DNA from: Apis mellifera
Taxonomy: Eukaryota; Arthropoda; Insecta; Hymenoptera; Apidae
Assembly: GCF_003254395.2 (NCBI RefSeq)
Contig: NC_037641.1
Location: 5,943,001-6,007,000 of the forward strand
DNA length: 64,000 bases
Direction of reading: 5' to 3'
Shown here: in pieces, positions 37,669 through 50,599 of the stretch
Numbering within the stretch: the stretch's first letter is position 1
How the letters are laid out: every line of letters begins with the position of its first letter
Notes under the pieces: model-generated
What the model was told of the DNA's origin: nothing
Database searches by the model: none
The model's input: the letters and a program-made list of their open reading frames with translations, nothing else
Program-made: the position numbers and the translations under genes

Positions 37669-37674
37669 TTTATT
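37669..37674 (-). terminator. candidate poly(A) signal of the mannosidase
   Basis: TTTATT on the + strand reads AATAAA on the minus strand, about 175 bases beyond the stop codon at 37,849. It is the nearest canonical hexamer I found. Confidence 0.4.
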
Positions 37675-37848
37675 TACATCCCTCGTAGCCAAATAGTATT
37701 CCGACTTCGTTTCTTCTTTTCATGGATCACGTTGCTCTTCTTTCCTGGTGCGCAGCGGAGGACTGACTTCCGGTGTTTCAAGAGCAGTTGGAGGGGTCTC
37801 ACTGCGTCATCGGTGCGTGGTTTCTTCGAGGTATGAGGGTTCTTTGAA

Positions 37849-40800
37849 TTATAAAGAGGGAGCTGGCCGGTACAGGGGATTGCCCCTGATGGGAAGCACG
37901 TGCGCCTCGGAGTTGAACACCCATTCGTCTAGATTTATGAGATCGTCGTCGCTGAACAGCAGGTAGAGATACTGGAAGACAGAAGAATAAAAATTTAGCA
38001 ATTATTCATCATTTCTCCCAATTCAACTATTAACTATAAGTTCTATCTATTGTATATTATTTTAATATTTTTTTTTATTATATAGGATACTTTATTTTAA
38101 AACTCCATTAAATGCTCTAACTCCTTAGAAGATAATGATGATCCTTCATCAATGAATGAAAGATCATTAGATGCGGGGGATCTTCCTTTTAAAAACGCTT
38201 TTTCGTTTATCCCAATACGATTTCCGGTTCCGGAGATATCGTCGTGTGAAACAAAGGGTTTCCGATTTTTAAACATTTACATTTACGAAAACTTTGAAAC
38301 GCTGTAACTCCGAAAATAGTGACTTCCGGTCGACGAGTGAGCGATCATTCGAAGCGCGGAACCTTCTCCTTTAAAACGCTTTTTCGTTCGTCCCGATACG
38401 ACTTCCGGTTGCCGAAATATCGTCGTGTAAAGAAAAGGGTGATTTTTAAACATTTACCTTGAATCTAATTAAACGCTATTAAAATTAGAAAAACTTTAAA
38501 TCGCTGTAACTTCGAAGATAATCGCTTCTGATCGATGGATGAAAGATCATTGGAAGCGCGGAACCTTCCCCTTTAAAACGCTTTTTCGTTCGTCCCGATA
38601 CGACTTCCGGTTGCCGAGATATCATCGTGTAAAGCAAAGGGTGATTTTTAAACATTTACCTTGAATCTAATTAAATGCTATTAAAATTAGGAAAACTTTA
38701 AATCGCTGTAACTTCGAAGATAATCATTTTTGATCGATGGATCAAAGATCATTGGAAGCGCGGAACCTTCCCCTTTAAAACACTTTTTCATTCGTCCCGA
38801 TACGACTTCCGGTTGCCGAGATATCGTCGTGTAAAGAGAAGGGTAATTTTTAATCGTTTACTATCCCCGTCCTTGTTGTTAATTCGGACCTCTCGCTCGC
38901 ACCTCGCCTCGCTGACCTACCCCAAATTGCAGACAGGCGACGCGATTCCTGGAAAAACGTAGTACGCGTTTCCAGGAAATAATGTAGGTCAGTGGGTCGC
39001 GAGCCCATTCATAATTTCTGCGCTATCTCCACGCGGTATGAAAACTTTAAGTCCTTGTATCTCGGCAACGGATCGAGATATCGGGATAAGGCAAAAAGCA
39101 ATTTCAATGGCACGGTATCCTCTATCTTTTGACTTGGTTTCGACGATAAAATTATTAGTCTTTTCTTTGGTTTTTTTACGTGAAAAATCGAAGCATGCAA
39201 CAGTTTGTTATCGCGATATGAAATATATAAGGACGTAACGTAGCTTATTTTATACAATATGATAGTTAAATATTTTGAACAATTACATGAAAAATTCTTC
39301 GTTAAATCTAGACTCTTCATTCTTTTTTTTTGCTTTCACACGCCTTTTGATCGTTTCTCCTGCATACTCGGGGAACGGTTGCTCGCCTTTTACCACTTTA
39401 ATACGAGGTTAAAGAGTTCGCCAAATCGGGATATAATGCAACTTTAAACGCGTTGCAAATGCTCGAAAGATATTTCATCGGGCATGCGAAAGGTTAAACG
39501 AGAATTTGTGAATGCGAACTGTGTGAGAGAAATGTTCGTTAATTGGGAATGGGAATAGATTGTGGTAACACCACGTGTTAATACCAGTATATATTAAACT
39601 TGATCTTTTTAGTTTACTGAAGTGGAAAATAAAACAAGCACATTCACATTACTATTTCTATCGATTAAGATTATTTCAAGATGGAAAATTTCTCGTGCAC
39701 ATTTTTTTTTTTCGTTTAAACTCGAGAAATTATTGCCATTATCATATTTCGTGATTAATTAATTAATATCTGCAATAGAAAAATACTTATGAAATATAAA
39801 ATATTCTCGCGTAACGCGATATTTTAACTCGATTCTTTCCACTTTTAATTAATATTGTGGAACCATTGGAAAATCACGGTGCAGCAAAATTTTAGCTAAT
39901 ATTCCGTTAATTGAACCTGTGTTTAATCCACTTATCCGAATTCCCATCATTTTGATTAGTAAAGGGAATTAACGCGAAGTTTAAGGGAAGTATTAGCGAA
40001 GTTCCACTACGCATTTACATATACTATCTGTTCAATTTAAATCTCATGGATTATCCACGAGCGATTCTATTTTGAAATTTCTAACTATAGACGTATGCAC
40101 ATCGTGAAATATTCAATCGTTGCAACGACAGATCTCGAATCTTCATCATCACTATATATATCTATAATTTAACTTGACGAAACTTCATATATTTCTAAGA
40201 AATATGATTCTAATATTAATCTCCTTCCCTTCCCTCAAAAAAAAAAAAAAAAGAAATTATAAAGAAAAAATCTTCGTACCTTGAGCGTCTCGGCGAAAAA
40301 GTAGCTCTGCTGGACGTCGTCCTGTGGCGGATCGACCAGGTAAACATTGTGGAGCCCCGTGAACCCCCCTGGAACACGGCAGTATTTCTCGAGAGCTTGA
40401 ACGGCCTCCCATCCCCATTCACGGTACTTGGGATCCTTTGTCAGCCGCCACATCACGAAGTACGACTCGAAGGTCTGAAAGAAAAATATTTTTACCTCTC
40501 GGAATATTTGGGCGGGCGGCCCCCCCTGTTTGTCCCGTCGAAATCACGCGAAAAAGAACGGATTGAATATTTCAGCTTTCATTACCGGCCGAGAAAACAG
40601 CCGGAAATAAAATGCTGAAACGCTCGCTCTCCGTTCTTTCTTCTTTGCCCGCTCCATCGCTTCGAATGGAATTCGAAACGACTTATGCACGCTTTCTTTC
40701 TCCCGTTCGACGATACGCATTCTCGCACGAAGAATCGAAGAACAGAAACAGAGTATTATCTACTTCTTCAATTGCTCGTCTCGATTGTGCTTCGAGCAAA

Positions 40801-43800
40801 AATGAGAAGCGAAGGATCGAGACTTCACTTGACGAAGTTTTTCGAAAGGAAGGAAGGATCCCTCTTAACGTTTCTTTCCTTTATTCTCCAAACATTTTTA
40901 TCCCCCAGTTTCCGTTTATATTCTCTCCATATTTGTTCGATTTATCGACCAACTTTTGCTTCAACGTAGGTAATTTTCTTACCTCCGGCCGAAGGATGTA
41001 GTATTTCTCGCCGTTCTTCAAGCTCTTCGCTTCGTTCCCCTCGATGAAGTGGAAGGCTTCGGGGCCGAGTTTCGTGTAACTTCGATCGTACGACTCGTGG
41101 CACGTGTTGGTGAGACCGGCGGCTATCGTCATGTATCTATCGGACAATTCGTTTTGCAATGTTTTCGCGCCTAACGCGAACATACCACCTGGGGAACAAG
41201 CGAATCAAATTTCTTTTTTTTTCTCTCTCTTTCTCTTTCTCTCTTTCTCTCTCTCTCCCGTTCGAGACGATTGGAAATGTATATATATTGTAATTTTTAT
41301 TTTTATTCGTTAAATTCCACGTTGGAAAGGAAAGGGTTGGGCAAACTTACCGGCGAAACACGCCAGATGACCCATTTTGTGCTCCAGCCTGTCGTATTTC
41401 AAGTCTGACACGTAGAGGAGCTTGCCCTGCGAAGTCTTGATCATGTGTTGATCTATGGCCACGATCGCTTCGTCGTACATTTGCCGGGCCTCGACGTCCT
41501 CCTTGCCGGATTGGATCCACGCTTTCAGCAGATACTCGTAGAAACTGTCGCCAAGCCCTCCCAGCGACATGTGATCTGTCGAAAAAAGAATTATTCTTAT
41601 CTTTTTTCTACTTCAATCATCGATTTTCGTATCAGAGAATAATATAACAGTGATAAGATGATTTAACATGAAAGAAGATCGTCACGATGCGTTGAAAGAA
41701 TTTGACTATACATATAAATTTGCAGAAGAATAGAAATAATTTTTCCACGATTTCAACAACAATTTAAACAAACAAGTTGAACAAGAGATAATGATCCAGT
41801 TGCATTAAAATGATTCAATAATTCGTAAAAGAAGATTGGAGGTTTCACTTAAAACTCGAGATAGATAAATAAATTTCATCCCCTGGATCAAATTCAATCC
41901 AAATTTTCTGGAATTAATTTATGAAGTCACGAAAGGAGGAAGCTCGTTATTAAAACAACTCGCGAATTCCGTTCCTCGCCACTCCTCTTAAGCTCATTAT
42001 CCGTTTGAAAAGGTGGACGGAGAATACTTGGAGAGGAGGAGGTTCTATGTCGACAAGGAGGCTTCCATCTTGAGACAACAATCGAGAGACATCTCGAATT
42101 GGAAGGAGCTATCCGTTTCATAATTCTCTTCGTCCAATGGAGGGGGTACAACTTTCCCCCATTGAATTAGAAACAAAGAGAAACGCTTCTCTCAGTCGAC
42201 GAGAAATTGAGAAGTCTTCGACACATCTTTTTTTCTTCTTCTTCTTCTTCGTTCCACTCCATCCAACTTAACCCTGGCTGATATAAAGTTTCGAAATTCC
42301 AATGGATTAATAAACTACGATCACTCGTCTTGGTGGAAAATTATGGAGAATTTGGACAAGGAAGTCCTCGAAGGAGGGATGGTCTGGGCATTGCACGCGA
42401 GGTTTTTGCACGGAGAAGAGGGTTTGCTGCTCCGACGACTCGTCTGGGACAAGGGTGCAGGGAGACAAAGAGCTCGGTTTTTTGCTCTTCCAGCGTTTCC
42501 TCCGTTTTCCCTCCAACCCTTTCTCCCCTCGAAACCACGCTCGAAGGGATCGAAATAGAGGGAAGAAGGTAAATTGTTAGGAGAGATTTTCAAACAGACT
42601 GAGGTGAATTTCTTCTTCTTTCTCTCCCCTCCAATCTCTTTGAATTCCCTCCCTCCTTGTTCCGAGTTTATCACCGGAGAAATTAGAATAGAGAGTTAAA
42701 AATCGATCCTCCTCGACGATCGAGAGTGCGTCAGCTGCTCTCCCTCCCTTTCGCAAACACGACGAGGAGGAGATTTCTACCTGGCCTATTTCTAATTAGC
42801 TCCCCCCTCCTGCAAGTAGCCTCGTGATTCAATAGAACTATAAATTTAAACAGGCTTGGGGAAGCCTGTTCCTTCCATCGTGGATAAAGGAAAATGGGGC
42901 GACGGATGAGAGGAACAAGGAAAAAGAAGAAGAAAGGAGAGGAAGAAAGTAAACAAGTAAAAAGAGGGGGTGTAAACGAGAGAGAGAAAGAGAGAAAGAG
43001 AGAAAGATCGAGATGATAAATATTCGTCATACGACGGAGGAAAATACAAGGTGGAACAAGGAGGAGGGAGGGGAAGAAGAGGATTCAGAGGCCCGAGGGG
43101 ATGCGAGCCGGTGTGATAAATGCGATATTCGGTGTGCAAAGAGCGCCTCCCCCCTCCTTCTCCGAGCGGAAGCGCAAAAGGAAGCCGAAGAGGCAACAAC
43201 CCCTCTTCTTAACCTTCTGTCGCGTCGAAACTATTCCACCGATATAATTGATAGCCGTCAGATTAAAAATCTATTTCGCCTTGAAATTGTCGGGGCTCCC
43301 GAGAGGAAGATTTATTAAATGAAATTACAGTAATAAAGCATCGGGCCGCATTTACATCCGACATTGATCGTTGTTCCACGCTCCTTTTCACCTTCCTTTT
43401 ACCCTTCAAAGATTCCTCGAGTCTCTCTTTCTCTTTTTTTTTTTTCCTTGGATCGTCACAACAACGCATCGACGTTTCTCATTTCTCTAGTTGGACGAAC
43501 GAATACTTTGCGTTTCAAGAATTAACGCAGACTCTCTCTTATCAGGCGGACGAAATGAAATTTATGATTCGCAATAATTAGGCCTCCGATGTTTTTGCGG
43601 ACGAAGCAGCGATCGTTGCCGCCGGAATTGATGCGGCAACGATGATTTAGGATTACTCGGCTATGTTGGATATAGTGTGTAACACCTCGCGAGATTTATC
43701 GTTGTTATTAAGAGCTTCTCTCTCTTTCCGTTCAACCTGCTCGACGAGGGAAACACGTATGAATGAAACGGAATTTAATTTGTTGCTATATATCTCGAAA

Positions 43801-46273
43801 AACAATTTTTGAGATACGTTTTGATGTATCGCGACGCCTCTTAACTCCTCCAACTTCCTGCCCCAATTTTTAAAGTGAATTTCGAGAAAATAAAAACAAT
43901 ATATGAATAAGAATAAATTAAAAGAGACAAGTTTGAATCTTCTTATTTTTGGATTGGAAATTTGAGATGTATCTTTCTGAAGTTTGGATGCAAACAAAGA
44001 AATAAATAAACGGAAAAGAATCAACTCACGTTGGCCCCATTTCCCCGTCTTCGGGTGAATATAGTTTGGATACAGCCCCTTCGGTTTCTCCAGATTCTTC
44101 AGCACCTTCCTCACGTTCTCGACCTTGCTCTTGAAAACCGGATTCCCGGTGATGTCGCTTAAATAGGTGAATTCGAGGTGCATCGTGCCAATTTCGGACA
44201 GGATGCTGCACCCGCTGCTCGCCCACCCGTAATTCTTGCTCGCCTGAAAATTTCCAAACCGATTCTCCGATTAATTCAATGGATAGAGAGAGAGAGAGAG
44301 AGAGGAAGGGAAGTTTCGCGGGAAAGGAAGAGTAATCAGTGACGAAAGTCGGCCGCGATTGAATCAAACGGATCCAATTAAACGGAATAACAAAGACCGG
44401 CCGTGTCTCGTATATTTATAGAGACGGTTTCGAAGCGAACACGGATCCGCCAAGATAAATATTAAACCCGAGGCCGGGTGGAAATTACCCGTACAGCCAT
44501 ATGAAAACTACCCCCTCGAGAAATTTGATCGAATTTTCGCCCCGAAAGAAATAGATGTTTGATCGCCTTTCCAGAAGAAATCTAACTGGTTTCTCGTTCA
44601 ACTTGATTCCTCGAGCTGGAATTGCTTTAAGATATCGCGGATTTTAGATTTTAGATTTCGATTTTGATCGAACGATCGACGCGTATATTTTTTCCAAGAA
44701 ATGTGAAAATATGAAAGTCGTTAATCATTTTGGATTTTTGCAATCTCGAATGTGTCAGAGAAAGAATATCGATACGTTGAGAAATTTCTAAATATCTTGC
44801 AAGTAAAATGTCGAAATTGATTTGGACATTTATTTAGTGCACTTATCGTGTCCGCGCGAAACAAAACAGTTTCAACCGGATTTCCATTCGAAGGGGCCAA
44901 GTTTTCCAGCCGGATTCCACGATTTCCACGGCGTTACACCATGGAGGGTGAATGGAAAAAGCCGTCGGAATCGGCACTCGTGTCGTTCGGCACGAAAAAA
45001 TTGGATGGCGCGGGAATGGATGGAATAAAAAAAGAAAGAAAGAAAGAAAGGAAAGGAAAAAGAGCGATGAAGCCACGTAGAAAGAATGGAATAAATAGCC
45101 TTTCCTTTTTTTCTGTTCGAAATGCCGCGTCAAACAAAAAAGAAATCTCGAACAATAATGGAAAAAAATATTCCATTTTCCGATTTATACTGTTTTTAAA
45201 AATATTCTATTTTTTCGATTACGCAAAGATTTCTATTATTGCTTTACGAGTTCACAAATGTTTTAACATAATTCTCAAAGAGGTTACACAACTCAATTCG
45301 AAAATTCAAACATCATTTAGGAAGATGGAAGACAAAGGAGGAAGAAGGTTCAAAGGAAGGATCGATTAAAATGACGAAACACCGGCTTTCGTAGCCTCGT
45401 TACTCGTCCAATTAAGAATTTGTATATTAATCATAGCCAATGTACCATGTTTCCAATGTAAAAACCAAAAGAGAGACCTCCTCGGTTTCTTATTCTCCAA
45501 CTCTCGAAAAGAAGAAAGGAATTTTCTTCCAGATGAATCCTTTACACGTCTCCTTTACCTCGATTCAATCTTGCTTTTCGAGAGAATTCTTGCTCTTTAC
45601 GAGAGAATGACGATAAAGGAGTTTCGCAGCAGCATCGATTAAATCATCGATTATTAACTTTAATTTCCTTGTTTGCGCTTCTTCTCCAATTACCCGAACT
45701 TTAAACTTCAAACCTCGCCCACGCGTGCCATCCCTCGATCGCGACAACATCCAACTTGGAAATTTCATCCCTCCAATCTTCAACTTCGACCCACACAATT
45801 ATTAAACCCGAGTTAACATCAACCTCCATTCACATTTCCCCAGATTCCAATTCCAATCCTGCTCCACCATTAATCACGCCAAGTCGAGTTCTCGATCCAA
45901 AAGCCGCGGCGAACGACAGGAGGAAGGGGATGGAGACGAGAGAAAAGAAATCGTTGTCGTGGCGGAAATCGTCGTAAATCCCCTTCCCTCTCGAATATTC
46001 GAGCCGGTTGTAAATTTGCGAAGACGGAACGGGCTTGGAGAAATGATTAACACAGGTGGGCGTAGCGCAAACCGCGTAAATCCTCCAACTTACCCCGGTG
46101 TGCAGATTGATGAGGGAATGAGGAATTCCGGTTTCCGTCTGGAAAGCGGGCAACATCCGCTCGCCGAGCTGAGCCGCCTTATCCCGGAACATCACGTCCC
46201 CCGTGAGAGCGTAACAGGCCAACAAGCTCCCCATGAAACGAATGTTCGTCTCGAAGAGGGATATCTCCGAGTT
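37849..46273 (-). CDS. mannosyl-oligosaccharide alpha-1,2-mannosidase, class I (GH47, Golgi Man1A-like), 3' six coding exons
   Basis: Minus-strand exons in transcript order: 46273-46094, 44243-44030, 41575-41351, 41188-40983, 40474-40280, 37971-37849 (stop TAA). Together they make 381 in-phase codons with GT-AG borders. The enzyme trims alpha-1,2-mannose from Man9-type N-glycans in the early Golgi as a type II membrane protein. GH47 blocks in order: SLFETNIRFMGSLLACY, ERMLPAFQTETGIP, WASSGCSILSEIGTMHLEF, GLYPNYIHPKTGKWGQ, LGGLGDSFYEYLLKAW (acid Asp), HLACFAGGMFALG, TNTCHESYDR (conserved disulfide Cys pair with CFAGG), YYILRPETFES (catalytic Glu), WGWEAVQALEKYCR, DDVQQSYFFAETLKYLYLLF. The Ca2+-site motif, usually NTEAHP, reads NSEAHV. 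The cytoplasmic tail, membrane anchor, stem and roughly the first fifth of the catalytic domain are absent; the exon upstream of 46,273 joins in phase 0 and was not found, so it probably lies beyond 64,000. Man1A/B type is favoured over ER mannosidase I by these blocks. Confidence 0.93.
38110..38865 (-). repeat. tandem ~202-bp units, tail of composite repeat copy B
   Basis: Anchored on GCGCGGAACCTT, units recur at about 38,354, 38,556 and 38,758, and a more diverged unit lies before them from about 38,110. Read on the minus strand they match the units at 21,036-21,655 through the same blocks (GGTTCCGCGCTTC, TTACAGCG, GATATCTCGGCAACCG). Confidence 0.92.
38866..39215 (-). repeat. head of composite dispersed repeat, copy B (nested palindromes)
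   Basis: Reverse-complement relative of 20,700-21,035. The outer arms CGCTGACCTA (38,910-38,919) and TAGGTCAGTG (38,985-38,994) and the inner arms TTCCTGGAAAA (38,946-38,956) and TTTCCAGGAA (38,969-38,978) are kept. Copy B has more CpGs than copy A, at positions where A has TG or CA. It sits inside the last mannosidase intron on the transcribed strand. Confidence 0.8.
41221..41261. repeat. (CT)n-rich stretch in a mannosidase intron
   Basis: Imperfect CT/CTTT repeat in the short intron between exons 41,188-40,983 and 41,575-41,351. On the transcribed strand it is purine-rich. Confidence 0.7.
41576..44029 (-). other. mannosidase intron, non-coding
   Basis: This 2.45-kb intron runs from donor GTGAGT (44,029) to acceptor TTCGACAG (41,576). 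It has CpG-richer parts and several low-complexity runs ((CTT)n near 42,233-42,249, GA-rich near 42,900-43,010). Open frames here conflict on both strands and resemble no protein family. Confidence 0.75.
44244..46093 (-). other. mannosidase intron, non-coding
   Basis: This 1.85-kb intron runs from donor GTAAGT (46,093) to acceptor ATTTTCAG (44,244). It contains a (GA)n run at 44,286-44,303. No exon is recognised; open frames through 44,840-45,370 are lysine- or phenylalanine-rich products of composition. Confidence 0.75.
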
Positions 46274-47110
46274 CTGGAACAAAAGAAAGAAAAGAGAATT
46301 AGCGCGGTCAAAAAGGGAGATTATAATATCGAAGATTTTTGTCAAAAGATTCTTCAACAGGTTTCTTTTCCTCGTTGATTTCGTTTGTTTCAATGAGTCG
46401 TAGGATATCTAAAGTTTTTCTTTTTATGGAGAATAATTTTGATTCAAAGTATTAGATATTGGTAATATTGATAATGGAGATTTTATTCTGTCTGAAGACA
46501 GAAAAGATGTGAGTGTATATGTATTCATGTTTGATGCAATTTGTGATTTTACGTATCGTTACACGTACGCGATGATAAATTGCGACGCAGAGCAACGCGT
46601 TTATTTCACGTTCATGGCTAAATAACGAGGGCAGATTAATGTTTTATAGCGACGTTATTTATATTTCTCGGTTTCGAATGGTCAACAAATCTAATGAAAT
46701 ACTACTGGTAGGTAGTAGTATTAGAAAAGGAGGAGAGAGAGAGCCGAGAGTTTGGTTTGCACACCTGAGTCCGGGACTGGTTCTATATATCTACGCGATG
46801 CAACGTGGATTTGCGAACTTCGGATCTGCTTTTTTCTCTCCTTCTCTCCCGCTCTGTGTATATATTTTTCACCCGTTTTGTTACGCTAACTTACGTTGCC
46901 GCTCGCATTCCACGTATGCGTGTTTACCTATTTTCCCGTGCAAATGACGCGTATGCAACGAAGAACGCAATAGCTTTTCCTTTTAGCCCCCTCGTGATCC
47001 CGAGTGAAAAATATTTTGCGTTGTCGCGCGGGTGTAATAAAAATCAGAGATCTCGGGAAAAAGTTTTTCGAAAAAAGTTTCCTTGAAACCTTTGTTATTT
47101 TTCTTCCAAC
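46274..47110. other. upstream mannosidase intron, part
   Basis: Non-coding sequence immediately upstream of the first visible mannosidase exon, beginning with the acceptor TTTGTTCCAG at 46,283-46,274. No preceding exon is recognisable; the block at 46,560-47,030 is CpG-richer but not coding-like. Confidence 0.5.
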
Positions 47111-47111
47111 T

Positions 47112-47640
47112 CGAAATTAAAAATAAAAGTTTCCTAATGTTATTATTAAATTCGAGAAGAATTTCAATTCCTGGCAAAAATTATAATTAATATAATTTTG
47201 AATTGAAAGATTTCGAGAAAAGATATACAGAAATTTAAAAATCGCGAGATTCTCTTCATCTTTGATCAGATTATATCAAATATAAATTAAAATATTATAA
47301 ATTAAAATAAAAGTTTCCTAAATTCGAATTCGAGAAGAATTTCAATTCCTGGCAAAAATGTAATTAATATAATTTCGAATTGAAAAATCTCGAGAAAAGA
47401 TATACAGAAATTTAAAAATCGCGAGATTCTCTTCATCTTTGATCATATATCAAATATAAATTAAAATATTATAAATTAAAATAAAAGTTTCCTAACGTTA
47501 TTATTAAATTCGAATTCGAGAAGAATTTCAATTCCTGCAAAAATTATAATTAATATAATTTCGAATTGAAAGATTTCGAGAAAAGATATACAGAAATTTA
47601 AAAATCGCGAGATTCTCTTCATCTTTGATCACATTATACC
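47112..47640. repeat. three-copy ~175-185-bp tandem repeat
   Basis: Blocks AAAGTTTCCTAA, GAAGAATTTCAATTCCTG, AGATATACAGAAATTTAAAA and GCGAGATTCTCTTCATCTTTG recur in order three times (starts about 47,127, 47,310 and 47,486). Copies are nearly identical apart from small indels, so the duplication is recent. It is unrelated to the 203-bp and 213-bp repeats. Confidence 0.93.
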
Positions 47641-50559
47641 AAAAGACACATTAGGAAGGGATCTGTTCGATCTATTTTAATAGAAAACATCATCTCCTCC
47701 TTGATAGATGATCGTCGAGAGATACGTCAGATGGTATAGAAATTCCCTCTCGTTGACTGTATTCAACCCGCCAAGATTATTTACAGCGAAGAAAAGGAAG
47801 GAAAAGAGGGAGGGGGGAGGGTGAGGAAAAAAAAGTAAAATGAGAATGGTACTTAACTAAAGAGCGTCTGGAAAAGTAATTGCGAGGCGCGCAATTGCCA
47901 GTTGAATGGTGGACGGGCGAAGACAAATTATCGAGTATTCGATGTAATTAAACTTAATACTTGAACGTTAAGTATGCCGTTAAAGGCGTTGCATCGAGTG
48001 GAAAGAGTGGCATAAGCCCATGAGAAAGGAAAATTCTGTAAATATATTTGGCGTGGTTCCTCGTCATCGCCTTTGCGATGAAAGCTTGATCAATTTTTTC
48101 ATCGAGTAAAGTAGCATAATGGAATCATTTGTCGGAACAAACGAAGGAAAAACAATTATTTTAAAAAGTATAAATGAACGAGACGTGAGTGTATTAAAAA
48201 AAATTAAGATTAATCGCTTCGACGATGATTTATGATACGACGAAGGAAAGGGAAATTTATACGATAATTTATTAGATGAATTAAATATTATTCAATATAC
48301 TCTCTCTCTCTCTTTCTCTCTGTTTTAACTATCAATTATAAAGTTAATGAAAATTTGATCAACACGTTGAATCAACATTTGATTGGAAATTAGATCGAAG
48401 AGATTAGAAACAAGTTTAAAACGTGCACTTTTTCTTTTTGATTCATTATGCGAGGAAGCGTCTCAATTAGACTTACGCTGTTTCGTTGCAGCTAACTTCT
48501 AATTAATACCAATTAACATACCTTCGCGAAGAGGAGAACGACGTTACCGAATTATAGAATTACAGCGATAGAAAGGGATCTTCGAAAGTTGATTTTCTAT
48601 TTCCTTTTTATCGAAACTTTTGTATTTTGTAATCATTGGAAACAAAGTATTCGGAGAAATACAATCGAATAAGCATTCACAAGGAATTTTCTCTCAATGA
48701 AATTCCAAAGGAATTTATAAATATTCTTTTTTTTCTCACCGAAAATTTTCTTTCCAATTCTCAATTCCTTTAAGAACATTTCTTGAAAAATAAATTATCA
48801 ACGATGATGGGAAAAATATTTCTCACAATAATCATTTTCACTTTTATCCAGAATTTTTCTCGTTGCGATTAATCATAAACATCAAACAGATAATTCATCC
48901 AATCCTCAAACTGTACGATTTCGTAGCGCGAGTTGGCAAGGAATGCAATTTCGACGATTCTCGTATAAACGGAGACGCGATAAATACGCGAGATCTAAAG
49001 TTTGGAACAAGTTGCGTGTATATAGCTTTGTGCAGACAGGCAGGAGAAAATTCGGTGATTAAGTTTCTCCGTTTAACCAGCTAAGATTATTATTAGTTTG
49101 ACGCGAGGTTATGAAGTTATTCTCCCAACTGTCTACCGGTTGTTTTGCTCCGCCCTTCTTCTCTTTGCAATCCTCTTTCAATCTACGAGCCCGATCTTCG
49201 TTGCTTCGAAAATTATAAATCATTCCTTTCTTCTAGCCGCGTTTAATTTCTCGATGGAAATGTTTGTGGCATGGAAATAATTTTTTAAAGCTGGAATTAT
49301 CGAATTCTGGAATTTTGGAATTTTCTCATCCATGTGTTATCGATATTACGTGAAAAAATTATTGTTATTCCTTTCGAAAATGTATTCGAGAGAGCTCGAC
49401 GTAGATAATCTTCCAGAGAAATTGCACGAAACTTAAAACTCCAATAGTAAATCAAATATGATAAGAATAAAAGTACAAGTAAAATTTTCTATGAAATTTA
49501 TTTATCCATTTCTCGAATTTATACCTTTGCGAACAATTATAACAATGGAATCCCGTTCGAATCGAAATTTGGTAAAATTGTGGGGCAAATATTTACGAGT
49601 AAAATATAAACTCCCAGTTTCTCATGTTGGTCAGATCTCGATAGATCTTGGCGCGAATGCGATCTCGTTCTCGGCCTGGGGCTACAATCAGCGAGGCATA
49701 GGTGTTAATTAACAAGAGCATGAAGATAGCATCGGGAACAGATGAGGGGATAATAATGCGTCGCGTTTACAACAGGTGGATCGTTCCTTTCCTTCTCATT
49801 CTCAATGGAACACGGTTAATTGGCGTTCACTCGACTCGACACAGTGATAAAAGGTTTGGTTGCCGATCGCCCGGCTAAAAATACTATTCTATTACGCTCT
49901 CATCATTATTCATTATTTGTTTTACGAAGTGAATTAAAACACCAGTGCACCTATCAATCAGAAAGCGTTATTATTCCCTTCTCCTTCCAAGAGGATTCTC
50001 TTGATCCATCAATTTTTCACAAATCGAACGATGAAATTGTTATTCTCTATATAAAGAAGGAAAAAAATAAATAGAATTTTTCTTTTCTTTTTAAACCCTC
50101 GAGAATCCACGTCCAAATTTTAAAATATACAAATTACTTCCTATCAGAAGAAAACCAAATCATCTCTGATCCATCGCTTAGATCCGATTTATTGTACACG
50201 ATTTTATGGGGGATATGAGAGTCACTGTGGCCTCCTCCTTGGCGTCCACAGTTCGAGGCGTCTGAAGTGGCGTGATGCAATGGCGAAATGCGCGTCCGTT
50301 GGTCATAAATAGCCGCGGCTGCAATTTGCCGCATCTCGGGCCGCCGGTCGTGCACCCGACAGGAAAATTGCAAAATACGGCCGGCTCCACCTGTCGTAAT
50401 CGCGCCAGTTTATCCTAATACGCGAGATGCGCCGCAGACAGAGGCGCGCCATCAACGAGAAAGATGTAATCGGCCTCGTAACACATCTCGTAGCCGATCG
50501 TCCCTCCCGTAATCGGAACATTCAATTCCCGTATATACGCGGCTTCGACAAATTGACGA

Positions 50560-50599
<40 letters not shown>

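Larger units (their letters stand above)
37972..40279 (-). other. last intron of the mannosidase, hosting composite repeat copy B
   Basis: This 2.3-kb intron has donor GTACGA (40,279) and acceptor TCTTCCAG (37,972). It contains the inverted relative of the 20.7-kb repeat at 38,110-39,215 and otherwise AT-rich DNA. No exon is seen within it. Confidence 0.8.

Noticed and set aside
43836..43862. Resemblance to a conserved insect microRNA (ACTCCTCCAACTT)
   Set aside because: Only a partial match, inside a mannosidase intron, without a hairpin partner.
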